DNA of 64,000 bases from Panopea generosa (GCA_029582155.1 CM055909.1:44576967-44640966); one strand, 5' to 3'; counted from the first letter of the stretch, positions 1 to 12,078 are shown. The notes: a model not told the origin generated them from the sequence alone. Made by a program: numbers and translations.

Positions 1-825
1 TCAAATCCCAGCTTATGCTGTATTTTTTGCTTATTTTGTTTGTTCCAGTTTAGTATTACAACTCGATTGTAGGAAAATCTGGACAAGAACTGAAGGGAAC
101 TAAGATTCAGATTGTATATTTCATTATTCAAACCTGTGTTAAACAGCAAGTCATGGAAATGAGCAAGTGACCGTTTGAAGTTGTTGCTTAATACAGGTAA
201 TTCAGTTAATTTACTCTAAAACATAGAAATGGGGAAATAGAAAATAAATTATGATTGTTTATGACAGGTGGCTGCTTAATAAAGGTGGTCGCTTACACAG
301 GTTTGGCTGTATTTGGATACTTCAGCTGCTAATTTTGGAATTTAAGTACATGTGTACAGTCATGCTTTTAAGGTGACAATATAAATATAGTATTCCTTGG
401 TACATTGGGAGATGGAGGTCAAAATTACTGATGTGCCCAAAGACTTCTTTTATATTGTTTTTCTAGTCAAGTGACCCTTAAGTTTCCAACATTTGATTAA
501 TCCTGTCCAGAAAAATATATTTAATAACTCACTGATTAACATTTAAACCACAAAAACTCTACTAATGCTTGAAAACAGCATGGATGCCTGGTGTTTAGAA
601 TTATACAAATGGCTCTTGCGGTGGCAGAGTTGTCCAAGGTGGTGTTGTCATATGGCCACTTACTTCTCACTGCTTAAATTGTTGGTCAAATCCTCGCTCC
701 GGTGGACAGATACCATTTTGTGTGAAAATTATTAAGAGGTAACTTGCAGAAGAATAATGGCTCTACTGAGATTCATTACTAGGTATTCGAGGTTTGTTTT
801 GAAATTGGCGTTAAACCCTATTAAT
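1..825. other. AT-rich non-coding stretch
   Basis: I see no coding region, RNA gene or clear repeat here. The sequence is AT-rich with only short open frames. The window edge cuts whatever lies to the left. Confidence 0.5.
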
Positions 826-914
826 TTACTTTATATAGACGCCTTTGGACACCTCTAATATAGATGCATTTGGACACATAATATAGAAAGCTTTTGAATT
901 ACTGAGTGTGATTT
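826..914. repeat. Dispersed repeat with 25-bp sub-units, copy 1
   Basis: A motif reading TATAGACGCCTTTGGACACC is followed by a second, diverged copy of itself and then by a stretch around ATATAGAAAGCTT. The same arrangement recurs at about 34,636-34,725, with high similarity over roughly 85 bp. This makes it a dispersed repeat, perhaps the body or tail of the SINE next to it. The family is not recognised. Confidence 0.6.
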
Positions 915-1000
915 TAAGGTCATCAGGTCAAGTCTAGATTCAAACCCGAGATCCCTGGTGTCGGGAGTCAACACTCTATCCACTGCACAACCGACGTTAG
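915..1000 (-). repeat. tRNA-derived SINE head (minus strand)
   Basis: Read on the minus strand, the segment has an A-box-like stretch (GTGCAGTGGATAGAGTG, complement of about 971-988). A B-box-like GGGTTTGAATC follows (complement of 937-947). Their spacing is that of an RNA polymerase III internal promoter. No acceptor stem closes around them, so this is a SINE head and not a tRNA gene. The adjacent repeat at 826-914 may be its body. Confidence 0.6.
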
Positions 1001-2199
1001 GCATTCAACGTTAAACAATCGGAACTCTAACCCTACCCGGGAGTCCAATATTGAACAATTGCCTAAAGGCGAAAACAAAGTACAACCAAACTTCAGTCAT
1101 GTTACCACGGCCCCTTTTGTAACTATTTTATTTATTTTTTTCTGTTTTAACACCTTGTGATGTGTGTTAACGTCAGTTGCTGTAAAATATTTAATTACTT
1201 TTCTCCTTTTAAAAAGAAATGCTGGAACTCTTAAATAATAAAAATCAACTTTATTTTACCATTCAACCTCAACAGCTTATTGACAAGTTTTCTTTTATCA
1301 TTGTCTTTCAAACTTTTTTTGGTTAATCAAATTAAAAGGTGTAGCAAAGTCTTCTCTTTGATGAGTTGTCTGTGAACTTCATATACACCCACTTTCACTA
1401 TAATACTTATGATTCTTCAGACAAAAAAGGTTCCGTTATGTAAGAGGTTATTAAATTTACTATAAACCATGTGATGAGTTACTTTACCTACGTGCAAATA
1501 TGCGCAAATTGCAGTTTTACGGCGTTTCAACACATAACGTCAACCATAAAACGCAAACAGATGCCAGAAAAAGAACAAAAAGCAGAAGAAGAAGAAAAAA
1601 AAGAAAAGCAGAAACAGACTCCAGAAAAAGAAGAATAAGAGTAAGAAGAAAAAAAGAATAAGAAAAGCAGAAGCAGAAGAAAAGGAAAAGAAAAATAGCA
1701 AGGTAAGAAGAAGAAGAAAAAAAGAAGAAGAATAAGGAAAAGCTATGTGCTGCAGGTAAACAACATTAACTCATATAAAGTTCTGTTTTGGTGCTATAAT
1801 CTGTTCATAAATATATGTATCATATTATACTGTACGGGGTAGCTAACCCGTCACTTTTTTTATTTCCAATATCTTCATTAAAATATTGAATAGGATCTAT
1901 ACGACATTACAAACAATTGTCTTCCTTATTCATGCCCAAATTTCAAGGAAATTGCTTTGAAACCTTTTGAGAAACTATACAGCTGTTCAGTTCAGTATAT
2001 TTTATGTAAACATTCTTCCTTTTCATGTTCCTTTACGTGTGTTAGTATAATAATGTACATAAGTAGTACACATATGCATCATATATGTTAAGGCTATACT
2101 ATAGGTAATACTAATCTACACCATTTATTTGTTGCCTTTCAAAAATCAGTAAACACACGGGATCTTTGTTCAAGGTTTGTTGTTAAAGACTTGGTCGTG
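1001..2199. other. Non-coding, with a purine-rich GAA/AGA tract
   Basis: From about 1,563 to 1,742 the plus strand is almost all A and G (repeats of AGAAGAAGAA and AAAAGAAAAG), a polypurine tract. The rest is AT-rich with no supported gene. Confidence 0.6.
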
Positions 2200-5100
2200 T
2201 TTTCTCGTAAAATAATGTCATAGTATTAGTGTTCCTGTTATACTTATCGCTGTCACTGATATTGTTAGTATTGTCATTGTCAAAGTCACTGTTATTGTTA
2301 ACATTGTCACTGACACCATTGTTGTCATTGTCATTGTCATTATCATTGCCAAAGTCACTGTTACTGTAAACATTGTCACTGGCACTGTCATTGTTATTGC
2401 TTTTTGGTATTGTTAGTATTGTCATTGTTACTGTCACTTTCATTGTTATTGTTAGTATTGTCATTGCCAATATCACTATTATTGTTTATATTGTCACTGA
2501 CACTGTCATTGTTATTGTTATTGTTAATATTGTCACTGTCACTGTAATTGTTACTGTTATTGCTAATATTGGCATTGTCAATGTCACTGTTATTGTTTTT
2601 ATTGTCATTGGCACTTTCATTGTTATTGTTAATGTTTTTATTGTCACTAGCACTGCCATTGTTATTGTTATTGTACATGTAAGTATTGGGATTGTCAATG
2701 TCACTGTTATTGTTAATATTGTCACTGTCACTGTTATTATTACTGTTATTGTTAATATTGTTACTGTTACTGCTATTGCTAATTTTGGCATTGTCAATGG
2801 CATTGTCACTGTAATTGTTTTTATTGTCACTGTCAATGGTATTGATACTGTTTTTGTTATTATTATCAATGCCAATGTTATTGTTATTGTTGATATGGTC
2901 ACTGTTATTGTTAATACAGGCAATGTTATTGTTAATCTTGTCAATGTCAATGTTATTATTGCTGTTTTTGTTAATATTGTCAATGTTATTGTTACTGTTT
3001 TTGTTAATGTAGTCAATGCCAATGTTATTGTCACATTATTTTGGTTAATCTTGTCAATTTCAATGTCATTGTCACTGTTATTGTTAATGTAATGTATGTC
3101 AATGTTATTGTTATTGTTAATATTGTCACTGTTATTGTTAATGTAGTCAATGTCAATATTATTGTTATTGTTTTTGTTAATATTGTCAATGTCAATGTTA
3201 TTGTTACTGTTATTGTTAATGTAGCCAATGTCAATGTTATTGTCACTGTTATTGTTAATGTAGTCAATGCCAATATTATTGTTACTGTTTTTGATAATAT
3301 TGTCAATGTCAATGTTATTGTTACTGTTTTTGTTAATCTAGTCAATGTCAATGTTATTGTTACTGTTTTTGTTAATGTTGTCAATGTCAATGTTATTGTC
3401 ACATTTTTTGGTTAATCTTGTCAATTTCAATGTTATTGTCACTGTTATTGTTAATCTAGTCAATGTCAATGTAATTGTCACTGTTATTGTTAATCTAGTC
3501 AATGTCAATGTTATTGTTACTGTTTTTGTTAATATTGTCAATGTTATTTTACTGGTTTTGTTAATGTAGTCAATGCCAATGTTATTGTCACATTTTTTGG
3601 TTAATCTTGTCAATTTCAATGTTATTGTCACTGTTATTGTTAATCTAGTCAATGTCAATGTTATTGATACTGTTTTTGTTAATATTGTCAATGTTATTTT
3701 ACTGGTTTTGTTAATGTAGTCAATGCCAATGTTATTGTCATATTTTTTGGTTAATCTTGTAAATTTCAATGTCATTGTCACTGTTATTGTTAATGTAATC
3801 AATGCCAATGTTATTGTTAATGTTATTGTTAATATTGTCATTGTTATTGTTAATGTAGTCAATGTCAATGTTATTGTCACTGTTATTGTTAATGTAGTCA
3901 ATGTTAATGTTAATGTTAATGTTACTGTTTTTGTTTATATTGTCAATGCCAATGTTATTGTCACAGTTTTTGTTGATATTTTCATTGTCACTGTTATTGT
4001 TAATGTAGTCAATGTCAATGTTATTGTTACTGTTTTTGTTAATACTGTCAATCTCAATGTTATTGTCACTGTAATTGTTAATCTAGTCAATGTTATTGTT
4101 ACTGTTTTTGTTAATTTGTCACTGTTATTTTTAATGTAGTCAATGCCAATGTTATTGTTACTGTTTTTGTTAATATTGTCAATGTCAATGTTATTGTTAC
4201 TGTTATTGTTAATGTAGTCAATGCAATGTTATTGTTATTGTTAATGTAGTCAATGTCAATATTATTGTTACTGTTTTTGTTAATATTGTCAATGTTATTG
4301 TTACTGTTTTTGTTAATATTGTCACTGTTATTGTAAATGTTATTGTCACTGTTATTTTTAATGTAGTCAATGTCAATGTTATTGTTACTGTTTTTTTTAA
4401 TATTGTCACTGTTATTGTTAATATAGTCAATGTTAATGTCACTGTTATTATTAATTTAGTCAATGCCAATGTCATTGTTACTGTTTTTGTTAATATTGTC
4501 AATGCCAATGTTATTGTTACTGTTATTGTTAATGTAGCCAATGTTAATGTTAGGGTCACTGTTATTGTTAATGTAGTCAATGTTAATGTCACTGTTATTA
4601 TTAATTTAGTCAATTTCAATGTTATTGTTACTGTTTTTGTACTAATGTTGTTAATGTCAATGTTATTGTCACTGCTATTGTTAATGTAGTCAATGTCAAT
4701 ACTATTGTTTCTGTTTTTGTACTAATGTAGTCAATGTCAATGTTATTGTTACTGTTTTTGTACTAATGTTGTCAATGTCAATGTTATTGTCACTGCTATT
4801 GTTAATGAAGTCAATGTGAATGCTATTGTTACTGTTTTTGTTAATATTTTCAATGTCAATGTTATTGTTACTGTTATTGTAAATGTAATCAATGTCAACG
4901 TTATTGTCACTGTCATTGTAAATGTAGTCAATGCCAATGTTATTGCCACTGTTATTGTTACTGTTATTGTTAATGTAGTCACTGTCACTGTTATTGCTAT
5001 TGTTAATATTGTCATTGTAAATGTCATCATCACTGGTATTGTTTTTATAGTCACTGTCACTGTTATTGTTACTTTTGTCACTGTCACTGGTATTGTTTTT

Positions 5101-5412
5101 AATGTCACTGTCACTGTTATTGTCACAATTATTGTTGCTGTTATTGTTACTATTATTGCTAACATTGTCACTGTCACTGGCATTGTTACAGTTATTGTTA
5201 ATATTGTCATTGTAAATGTCATTGTTACTGTTATTGTTTTTATAGTCACTGTCACTGTTATTGTTGATATCGTCACTGTCACTGTTTTTGTTTCTGTCTT
5301 TAATAATATTGTTGCTGTCACTGTTATTGTTACTGTCTTTGATAATAGTGTTATTGCTACAGTTAAAATTGTCATTGCCAATGTTATTGTCAATGTTACT
5401 GTTATCAGCAGA
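2200..5412. repeat. T-rich minisatellite on a GTNANT hexamer (39-bp higher unit)
   Basis: About 3.2 kb is built from hexamers such as GTTATT, GTCACT, GTCAAT, GTTAAT and GTTTTT. In the middle part these are grouped into units of about 39 bp (six hexamers plus a triplet such as ATT or GTA). Variants differ by point changes and by gain or loss of whole hexamers. Because period and sub-period are multiples of three and the common hexamers lack stops, both strands carry long open frames (Val/Ile/Asn/Thr-rich on plus, Thr/Ile/Leu or Asn/Asp/Ser-rich on minus). I treat these frames as by-products, not genes. Confidence 0.9.
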
Positions 5413-5780
5413 ATCTTCATCCCGTCCTATCAATACCATCATATATCTGCCACAGTCGATCTCGTTATTCATTTATCATTCCATTTCTAAATTAAATAAA
5501 AGCTTTTAAACCAAACATTTATATCTGTAAGTAATACTCGTACTTGTCTTAGGTGTCAGAACGTATTTCAAATTTGAGGTAAAATCACGTTGTTTACTTA
5601 TATAATTACACCTTTATTCATAATATAATACGCGGGAACAAAAACCTGGTCGACTACCCGACATAATGAGTCCTATTGAACGGATAACAAAAGACGTCCC
5701 AATCATCGGCACGTGAAAAGCGTGCTTTTTTCGCAGTCTTTCAATAGTGTTGACAAATTTAGACACAGCCGACCGAAGGA
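5413..5780. other. Non-coding flank of the minisatellite
   Basis: Nothing recognisable: AT-rich sequence without a supported gene or repeat. Confidence 0.5.
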
Positions 5781-5866
5781 ACTCAGTGGCCGAATGGTCT
5801 AAGACGCTAACCGATGAACATTAGATTCTGGTTAGGGAGCGGGTTCGCGTCCAGGTGAAAGCTGAA
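5781..5866 (+). repeat. tRNA-derived SINE head (plus strand)
   Basis: An A-box-like GTGGCCGAATGGTCTAAGA and a B-box-like GGGTTCGCGTCC lie about 60 bases apart, resembling a Leu/Ser-type tRNA. The ends do not pair into an acceptor stem, so it is read as a SINE head rather than a functional tRNA. The related element at 28,383 begins with the same GTGGCCGA core. Confidence 0.6.
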
Positions 5867-6254
5867 CATTAGAAACAAATACATGTAACGTGTTTTGTTG
5901 TTTTTTTAGAAATATTCAAAAATATGCAATTTTCAAAAACCCGTTTCGGAGACAAAATACATGGGAAGACATTTTAAAACGTGTTTTTTTTTTTTGGCGC
6001 ACATGTAGCCGGTAGAAATATGTAGAAATATTCAAATATAGTTTTTAAGTGTTTTCATTGAGCTTTGCGTTTCTACAAATATTTTGAATTAAAGTCCCCA
6101 AATCTGGTCTATTGTTTTAAGTTAATCGTTTAAAGGTAGTAAACGTGTAATGAAGTGGGACAGAAACAATGAAAATATTGCATGGTAAGTTCTATTATTA
6201 TTGCAATTGAGTAAATCACATCATTCGTTTTGAATGCATGTTAACTAGCAGAGT
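5867..6254. other. Non-coding
   Basis: AT-rich, with short T-runs (one of ten or more near 5,985). No gene or repeat family recognised. Confidence 0.5.
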
Positions 6255-6625
6255 TTTAGTCTGATGCTTTTAGTTTGAAACCGTTCTCAAACATAACAGG
6301 TTAGTTTTGTGTTTGAAATGGATTTTGTTTTATCTTAGTTCGAAAACTTAGGTTTGGAACAGTCTCCAAACGTAAAGGTGTATATTTTTTTTATATTTTT
6401 ATATTTTTTTATACAGTTTTGTAATTATATAATTTGAAACCGTTCTCAAACAATAACTTTATTTTCGTGCTGAAACTTGGCTTTGTTTCATGCGCTTTAG
6501 TTTAGTTTGAAGACTAAGGTTTGAAACATATAGGTGTACTCTTATGCTGGAACTGACCAGTGTTCCAGACATACAGTTTTGGTTTGAGTTTGAAACAAGT
6601 TTCAAACGTATGCTTTCCAGACACG
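6255..6625. repeat. Diverged tandem repeat made of small hairpins
   Basis: Short inverted repeats of the type GTTTGAAAC..GTTTCAAAC recur: 6,273-6,292, 6,352-6,371, 6,432-6,451 and 6,588-6,607 (the last has perfect 9-bp arms and a 2-base loop). Another hairpin of different sequence is at 6,547-6,568 (CTGGAAC/GTTCCAG). The first three are spaced about 80 bp, and intervening text is also related, so this is an old tandem repeat with a hairpin in each unit. Confidence 0.6.
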
Positions 6626-7277
6626 TCGTCTGAACAGCTCGTCTCATTATTAAAATAGTGTTGAACAACAGTTAGTTCAACTATACAGTGGTTGAAACAG
6701 TATACTGTATATAGTTAATTGGTATGATAATTTGTCTGTATGATTTCTAAATATTAAAAATAGTTAATTATCTTTATTTTGTTTCAAGTTTACAATCAGG
6801 AGGCAAGAAGCCTGAGGAAAATTTGTATATTACATAGTTTGAACAAAATTGTTAAACATAGTATCAAGCTAGGCTGTTTCAGTCGTCTTACAGAAGATCC
6901 CGTTTTTAGTTCAAGATACTCACCCAACATCTTGACATAGTATTTAAAATGCAAAAATAAAATCACATATTTCTACTCGATTCAAACAAAAATATTTCAT
7001 TATTCAAAATGCAAATAGAAAACTTATTTGTACTCCGCGATTTAGAATCTTTATTTGTAACCTTTATATTTCTACGCATATTTATCCAATTTCTAAATAT
7101 AGATCTAAACAGTCACGATTTTATTTGTATATACTGGTCATACCTAATACCGCGAGTCTAAAATATTTTCAACCATGTAAAGAATGGTGTCACTTATAAA
7201 CAGTAATAAGGTTAGCAGTAGCAGTACAATAATAGCGGTAGAAGTAGATTGCTATCGTAATCGCTGTCGTTTTAGTT

Positions 7278-7375
7278 TTCATTGTTATTGTGTTATTGTG
7301 TTATTGCGTTATTGTGTTATTATGTTATTGTGTTATTGCGTTATTGTGTTATTATGTTAGTGTTATTGTTAGTGC
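7278..7375. repeat. TTATTGTG-type microsatellite
   Basis: Repeats of GTTATTGT and GTTATTGCGTTATT lie in the spacer of the large palindrome. Confidence 0.8.
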
Positions 7376-7887
7376 TATTAGTATTAACAGTAGCATTAGT
7401 ACTAGCTTTAAATCAATTTGATATTAAGGATTGATTGCCGGTTTTACGCGTACATATTGCCAAACAGTTGATCTTAGCGGGTATGTTATTAATAATTATA
7501 TAGTATCCCTTGTATACCTAATACTGCGATATACCAATTACCGCGAATGCCTGTATAATAACAATCTTGCAAGACATGCGCAAAGCTCCATCTTCCGTTA
7601 GCGTCGGCATTTGTTTGCATTTCGTATCGGTAACTGTTTTTTTACTCAGCACACTTAAGTAACCTTAAAACTGTTTATTATTGATGCCATTCTTTACATG
7701 GTTGAAAATATTTTAGCCTTGCGGTATTAGGTATGACCAGTATATACAAATAAAATCGTGACTGTTTAGATCTATATTTAGAAATTGGATAAATACGTTT
7801 TTATTTGCATTTTGAATAATAAATTATTTTTGTTCGAATCGAGTATAAAAATGTGATTTTATTTTTACATTTAAAATAATGTGAACA

Positions 7888-7902
7888 TACTACTACTGCT
7901 GA

Positions 7903-7948
<46 letters not shown>

Positions 7949-7993
7949 ACTACTACTACTACTACTTCTACTACTACTACTACTGCTTCTACC
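7888..7993. repeat. CTG/CTA trinucleotide microsatellite
   Basis: A near-pure CTG run is followed by CTA repeats and a few TTC/TGC variants. It sits inside the right arm of the palindrome and has no counterpart in the left arm, so it expanded after the arms formed. Confidence 0.9.
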
Positions 7994-8367
7994 GTAGAAA
8001 GGAAGGGATGTGTTTAACAAGATGTTGGGTGAGTATCTTGAGCTTAAAACGGGATCTTCTGTAAGGCGATTGTGTCTTCAATGGATTAAGTTGTAAAAAC
8101 AGTCTAGCTTGAAACTATGTTAAATAATTTTGTTCAAACTATATAATATATATAAATTTTCCTCAGGCTTCTTGCCTCATGATTCGTAAACGTCAAACAA
8201 AAAAAATATAATAAAATGATTCTGTCACTCCCTTGTGAATAAACAGTAGAATTCTTAAGAGAAATAAGCCTTGTAGTAAAAAGCCATACCCTAAAATATT
8301 TACATTTCTATCTTGTTTCTGATATATATACTTATATTTGTTTGATTTTATACTTTAACCATTGAAA

Positions 8368-9055
8368 ATGGTAAAAAAGCATTGGAAACCAAAGAGACGG
8401 TTTGGCATGTCTGGAGGCATAAATGCTACAGGCCGAAGAGATTTATGTGCATCAAGAGTATTAAAATGTACACAAACAACAGATTTGAAGATGGGAATAT
8501 CGAAATACAGGAAATCTACTGTTAAAGCGAAGAAAAGTACAGCACGTCGTTTCATTTGTTCAAAAAGAAGTGGTATGAATGAATTGTACAGTTGCAATTT
8601 GATTGCTGGTAGTCTGAAGGGCACTGTTACAAAATTGAAAAGTACTTATTTAAAAGGCTATAGAGTAATCAACCTTGATAGTTTGCAGGCACACATGAAT
8701 GAAGTTACAAAACATGTTATATGCTGCAGTAAGGCGAAAGACCTAGTGTTGTCAGATAATTTAGCTGTTGAGATTGTGTCTGAATCAAGAACACAGGGAT
8801 TAGCGTCTGTCCTACTTGAACAATTGGCATTTGAGACCAGTCCAAAATTGAAAACGGACAAATCAACAAAATATGATGTAAATGTTCGTGCTGTGTGGGG
8901 TTCAATTGTGACAGGAAATAGTGCATCTCACTTAAAAGAAATCATGGCAACCATGGATGCTCCAAGTTTATCCAAATCCGCTTTTAGCAACACTGAGCAA
9001 GATATTGGAAATTGGTGGGAAAATGTATCTCAACAAGAAATATTGGCTGAAATGC
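8368..9055 (+). CDS. Exon 1: N-terminal part of Mutator-like transposase domain
   Basis: The exon begins at the ATG at 8,368, the first ATG of the open frame, and ends after one base of a codon before a GT donor at 9,056. The first 90 residues are basic (many Lys/Arg). A segment around residues 99-120 (RVINLDSLQAHMNEVTKH) matches the start of the Mutator-like transposase domain. Residues 175-218 hold its most typical block: AVWGSIVTGN, then SKSAFSNTEQDIGNWWE. There are no stops inside the exon. Without the splice the frame would end at 9,078 with an unrelated tail (CCF). The upstream edge of the gene lies about 150 bp from the large palindrome. No promoter is obvious. Confidence 0.75.
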
Positions 9056-9112
9056 GTTACAAATATTGTTGCTTTTAGGAAATGAAACTTGTTTCACAGC
9101 AACACATGATCA

Positions 9113-9118
9113 ACCCCC

Positions 9119-9149
<31 letters not shown>

Positions 9150-9168
9150 CCACCACCACCACCACCCT
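9113..9168. repeat. Poly-C run followed by CA and CAC repeats
   Basis: A run of more than 20 C is followed by ACACACAC and CCACCACCACCACC. It is a simple repeat. Confidence 0.9.
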
Positions 9169-9352
9169 TTGTTCCGGTAACAAGATTGTTACGTTTAAAA
9201 AAAGTCCTATGTAGTTTGACTTGAATTATTTTAAAAATGGTTCATAGAGGTTGTGACTACTTCCTACAGATGAGTAGAACAAATGCTAGCATGGCTTATG
9301 ATGCAATAAGACATCACTGGTGTTAAAAATGTAGGAGTTTAACGAATACATA

Positions 9353-9420
9353 TACAGTCGAAACTCGTTATCTCGACATCGCTTCAATCGATATTCCGGT
9401 AATGTCGATATTTTTTGCAA
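9353..9420 (+). mobile_element. Possible Tigger/pogo-type terminal sequence
   Basis: The stretch CAGTCGAAACTCGTTATCTC, followed by CGACAT and TCGATATT words, resembles the terminal repeats of pogo/Tigger-like elements that are common in bivalves. I find no matching opposite end in the intron, so at best it is a solo or truncated end. Confidence 0.3.
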
Positions 9421-9518
9421 GTCCCAACTTTTACCCTTCTCTCCCCCCCCCCCCCCCCTCCAAACTCATTTGTAAAATTGTATCCAGATAAACATTTTGC
9501 TTCGCTTAGGCCATAATA

Positions 9519-9705
9519 TATTAATTGCTAGATTATCATCCCCTCCCGCTCCCTGATTTTTATGCCGTCCCAACTGTTTTTATTTTCATAAAAAAAAAAA
9601 AAAAAATTAAAAAATATCAAAAACTGTGCAAATTAAATTAAAAAATAAAATCCTCCAGCCCTTCCCGTTTTTGATAAAAAAAAATGGATGATAATCTAAC
9701 AATAA
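9519..9705. mobile_element. Small MITE-like element with inverted termini
   Basis: The left end ATTGCTAGATTATCATCC (from about 9,523) is matched in inverted form by GGATGATAATCTAACAAT (about 9,683-9,700), with one mismatch. The element is about 180 bp, AT-rich inside with poly-A, and has no coding capacity. A second copy of the left end (ATTAATTGCTAGATTATCAT) occurs at about 10,628. Confidence 0.5.
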
Positions 9706-10857
9706 ACATGTGTCAATTGGGGAATAATTTGCTTATGAAACATTCCAATTTAGATATTGCAATCAATTCATCAATATGTTTAAAGTAATTCATCAAAGGT
9801 TATTACAAAAGCTGTTAGTAATTCAGCTTTAAAATATTAATCATAAAAATGTGAGCCATATAAAAAATTTGTTATAGATACTTTTGGTATTATATTGCAA
9901 CATATATACGGTATTACTGGTATATTGTGACCACAGTGTGTGTATATATCATGTACATAGAGATAAGTCTTGTAAGTTAAAATGACACATCCAACTTTCT
10001 AGTGATGAAAAATATTTTAACCAATTATGTCAACACAAAACAAAGTGTTAGTATTGACATGTGTATTGTTACTGTGTTCCCGCCATGACTAATAGTATGA
10101 TTTATTCGCAATCAAATGTTACAAAATTTCAATTTTTCCACTGCAAAGAAACACATTATATACATTCTGTTTTACAGTTCCAAGTAATGGTGATGTCTTT
10201 ACAAAGTTGCATCCGAAGCGTTTCTCTGATTCGAAAAAGATATATAGGGTCGGGCATCATAATACTATTCACAAAAACGTTTTAAGTTTGTATATTAACA
10301 TTTATTGAGAATTTGCTAAGATGTTGTTGTATGGTGTTTAGCGTCGCTTTCAACAATTTTTCAGTCATATCGCGACGGTGTCTACTTGAGACAGTATTCT
10401 AAGCGCTGTCACACTGGAGTATCACATGGGAATTTGCTAAGAAGTGAGATATTTGGAATTCACTCATTTAAATTTCATGACAATTTCCTACTTTTGTTTA
10501 ACCAGTAGTAATTTTTATGTGCAAGCAACAGGCCTGTGCTGATTTATTGCCAATTATAGTTGACTGCGACAGCACTGTTTTCTGTGAATTTATTTATTTT
10601 ACTTTGACTGAATGTAACGACATTATAAATTAATTGCTAGATTATCATCGAAATTTGAAAATGTCATGATGATGTCATCTACATTTAGCTATAGAAATAC
10701 CCAGACCTTTACATCAGATGTCAAGGTCACACTTTAATGTAAAAACACCATGAAATTGCATGTCTATAGTATAAAATATATAATTTTGAAAGACCATTTG
10801 GGGGCATGGGACACTTACCAGTGACATTTCTTGTTTAAAAATATATTTTGTGTATAG

Positions 10858-12078
10858 TTGAAGAAGAAAGAAGAATTCCCATTGGAAAATGTAGCTATCA
10901 TGAAGGTGTTCCTTCAATTACTGTTATCGCTGATGGAGGCTGGAGTAAGAGAACACATAAACATTCCTATAATGGACTTTGAGAAGTTGAGATTATAATT
11001 GGGAAAGAAACGGGCAAGATCCTTCATATAGGAATTCGAAATAAACATTGTTACATATGTTCCCATGCTGAAAATAAAAATCAACAGGCAAAACAGCATG
11101 TTTGCTTCAAAAACTGGAATTCAAGTTCCCAAGCAATGGAGTCAGACATAATAGTGGAAGGGTTCAAAAAGGCAGAGAGTATGCATAGACTTAAATATAT
11201 GTGGTTAGTTGATGATGGATGCTCTTCTGTTTTTGCAAATATTAAGGAGGAAGCTCCAGTCTGGGGATGTCATGACCAAAAAATTGAATGTGCAAATCAC
11301 ATGACAAAGTGTTTGAGGTCTAATTTGTTAATTAGTTAAAAATAATTCGGAATACAAAGGAAAGAATAATTTAACAAAATGCACAAGAGCAAGTATAGTA
11401 AGTGCAGTCAGTGCTATTAGAATGCGATCCAAAGAAGCGGACAGACAGAGAGCTTCAAAGCAATTGTCAAAAGACATTTGCAATAGTGTCTATCACATTT
11501 TTGGTAACCATGATAACTGCTCTGTTTTCTGCAAAGCACAAGGGACACAGTGCAATAACAGTACCATTAATGAGGATGAAAATTGTCCAGATATTGTAGA
11601 CGAACCATCTGATGTTTGTTCACAGGCAGCTTCATTCCGGACGGAAGGCTCTTCAGTAGATGCACAAGAGCAGTCCAGATATGATACATCATTGCTGTAC
11701 AGTGATGTACATTCCAACATGTTGCAAGATGTAACAGTTCTGTTGGACAGAGTTGCAAATAAAAGTGAACGCCTCATCCATAACAGCACTACTAATTTGG
11801 CTGTGTACTGGATGCACATGCGAACTAAGTTTGATGGTGAGAAAATCTACAACATATGTAATAGAGGATCTTGGCACACAAGGTGTTATGGTGGGTGCCT
11901 TAGAATGAATATTGGTGTCCAATGGTCACCGCCGGTATGGAAAAAGACAACAGGGACAGCAACAGGCCATAACTTTGTAAAGTTGTATATAGATAGAGAA
12001 AAAGAACTGAAATACTCCAACGACAGTAAAAAGAAGCCAATGGCAAGCGTTCAAAGATGGAAAAGGAAAATGTCTTAA
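10858..12078 (+). pseudogene. Exon 2, first part: C-terminal Mutator-like domain and linker
   Basis: The frame opens right after the AG acceptor and runs into IADGGWSKR, then (after an in-frame TGA at 10,980) GKETGKILHIGIRNKHCYIC, IIVEGFKKAE, LVDDGCSSVF and IECANHMTKC. These blocks appear in the order expected for the Mutator-like domain. The Asp residues in DGGW and VDDG are plausible catalytic acids, by analogy with DDE transposases (inference). A frame change near 11,328-11,335 shifts the reading to the frame holding EYKGKNNLTK, VSAVSAIRMRSKEADR, a Cys/His-bearing stretch (NSVYHIFGNHDNCSVFCK) and a Lys-rich linker. That frame ends at TAA 12,076-12,078. Homologues appear to read through both stop positions. 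Confidence 0.75.

Larger units (their letters stand above)
6770..8215. repeat. Large imperfect palindrome (foldback element)
   Basis: The left arm (about 6,770-7,215) is the reverse complement of the right arm (about 7,660-8,215). The arms share for example AGGCAAGAAGCCTGAGG (left 6,801-6,817), a match around CACCCAACATCTTG (left 6,922-6,935) and AAAATATTTTCAACCATGTA near the inner end. They are clearly diverged. The right arm has gained a CTG/CTA microsatellite, and the left arm has about 65 extra bases near 7,020-7,085. A 445-bp centre separates them. The layout is that of a foldback or long-TIR element, and no transposase is visible inside. Confidence 0.8.
9056..10857 (+). other. Intron 1 of the Mutator/YqaJ locus (predicted)
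   Basis: Bounded by GT at 9,056 and AG ending at 10,857 (preceded by TTGTGTAT). Contents: a poly-C run with a CA microsatellite (about 9,113-9,168), a second poly-C run near 9,445, a Tigger-like end near 9,353, a small inverted-terminal element at 9,519-9,705, A-runs near 9,590, and a partial copy of the same terminus at 10,627-10,649. No coding segment is supported in between. Confidence 0.6.

Noticed and set aside
2373-5490. Val/Ile-rich and Thr/Asn-rich frames as membrane or low-complexity proteins
   Set aside because: They are translations of the GTNANT minisatellite in different frames.
5781-5866. Functional Leu/Ser tRNA
   Set aside because: Ends do not form an acceptor stem; only the promoter boxes are conserved.
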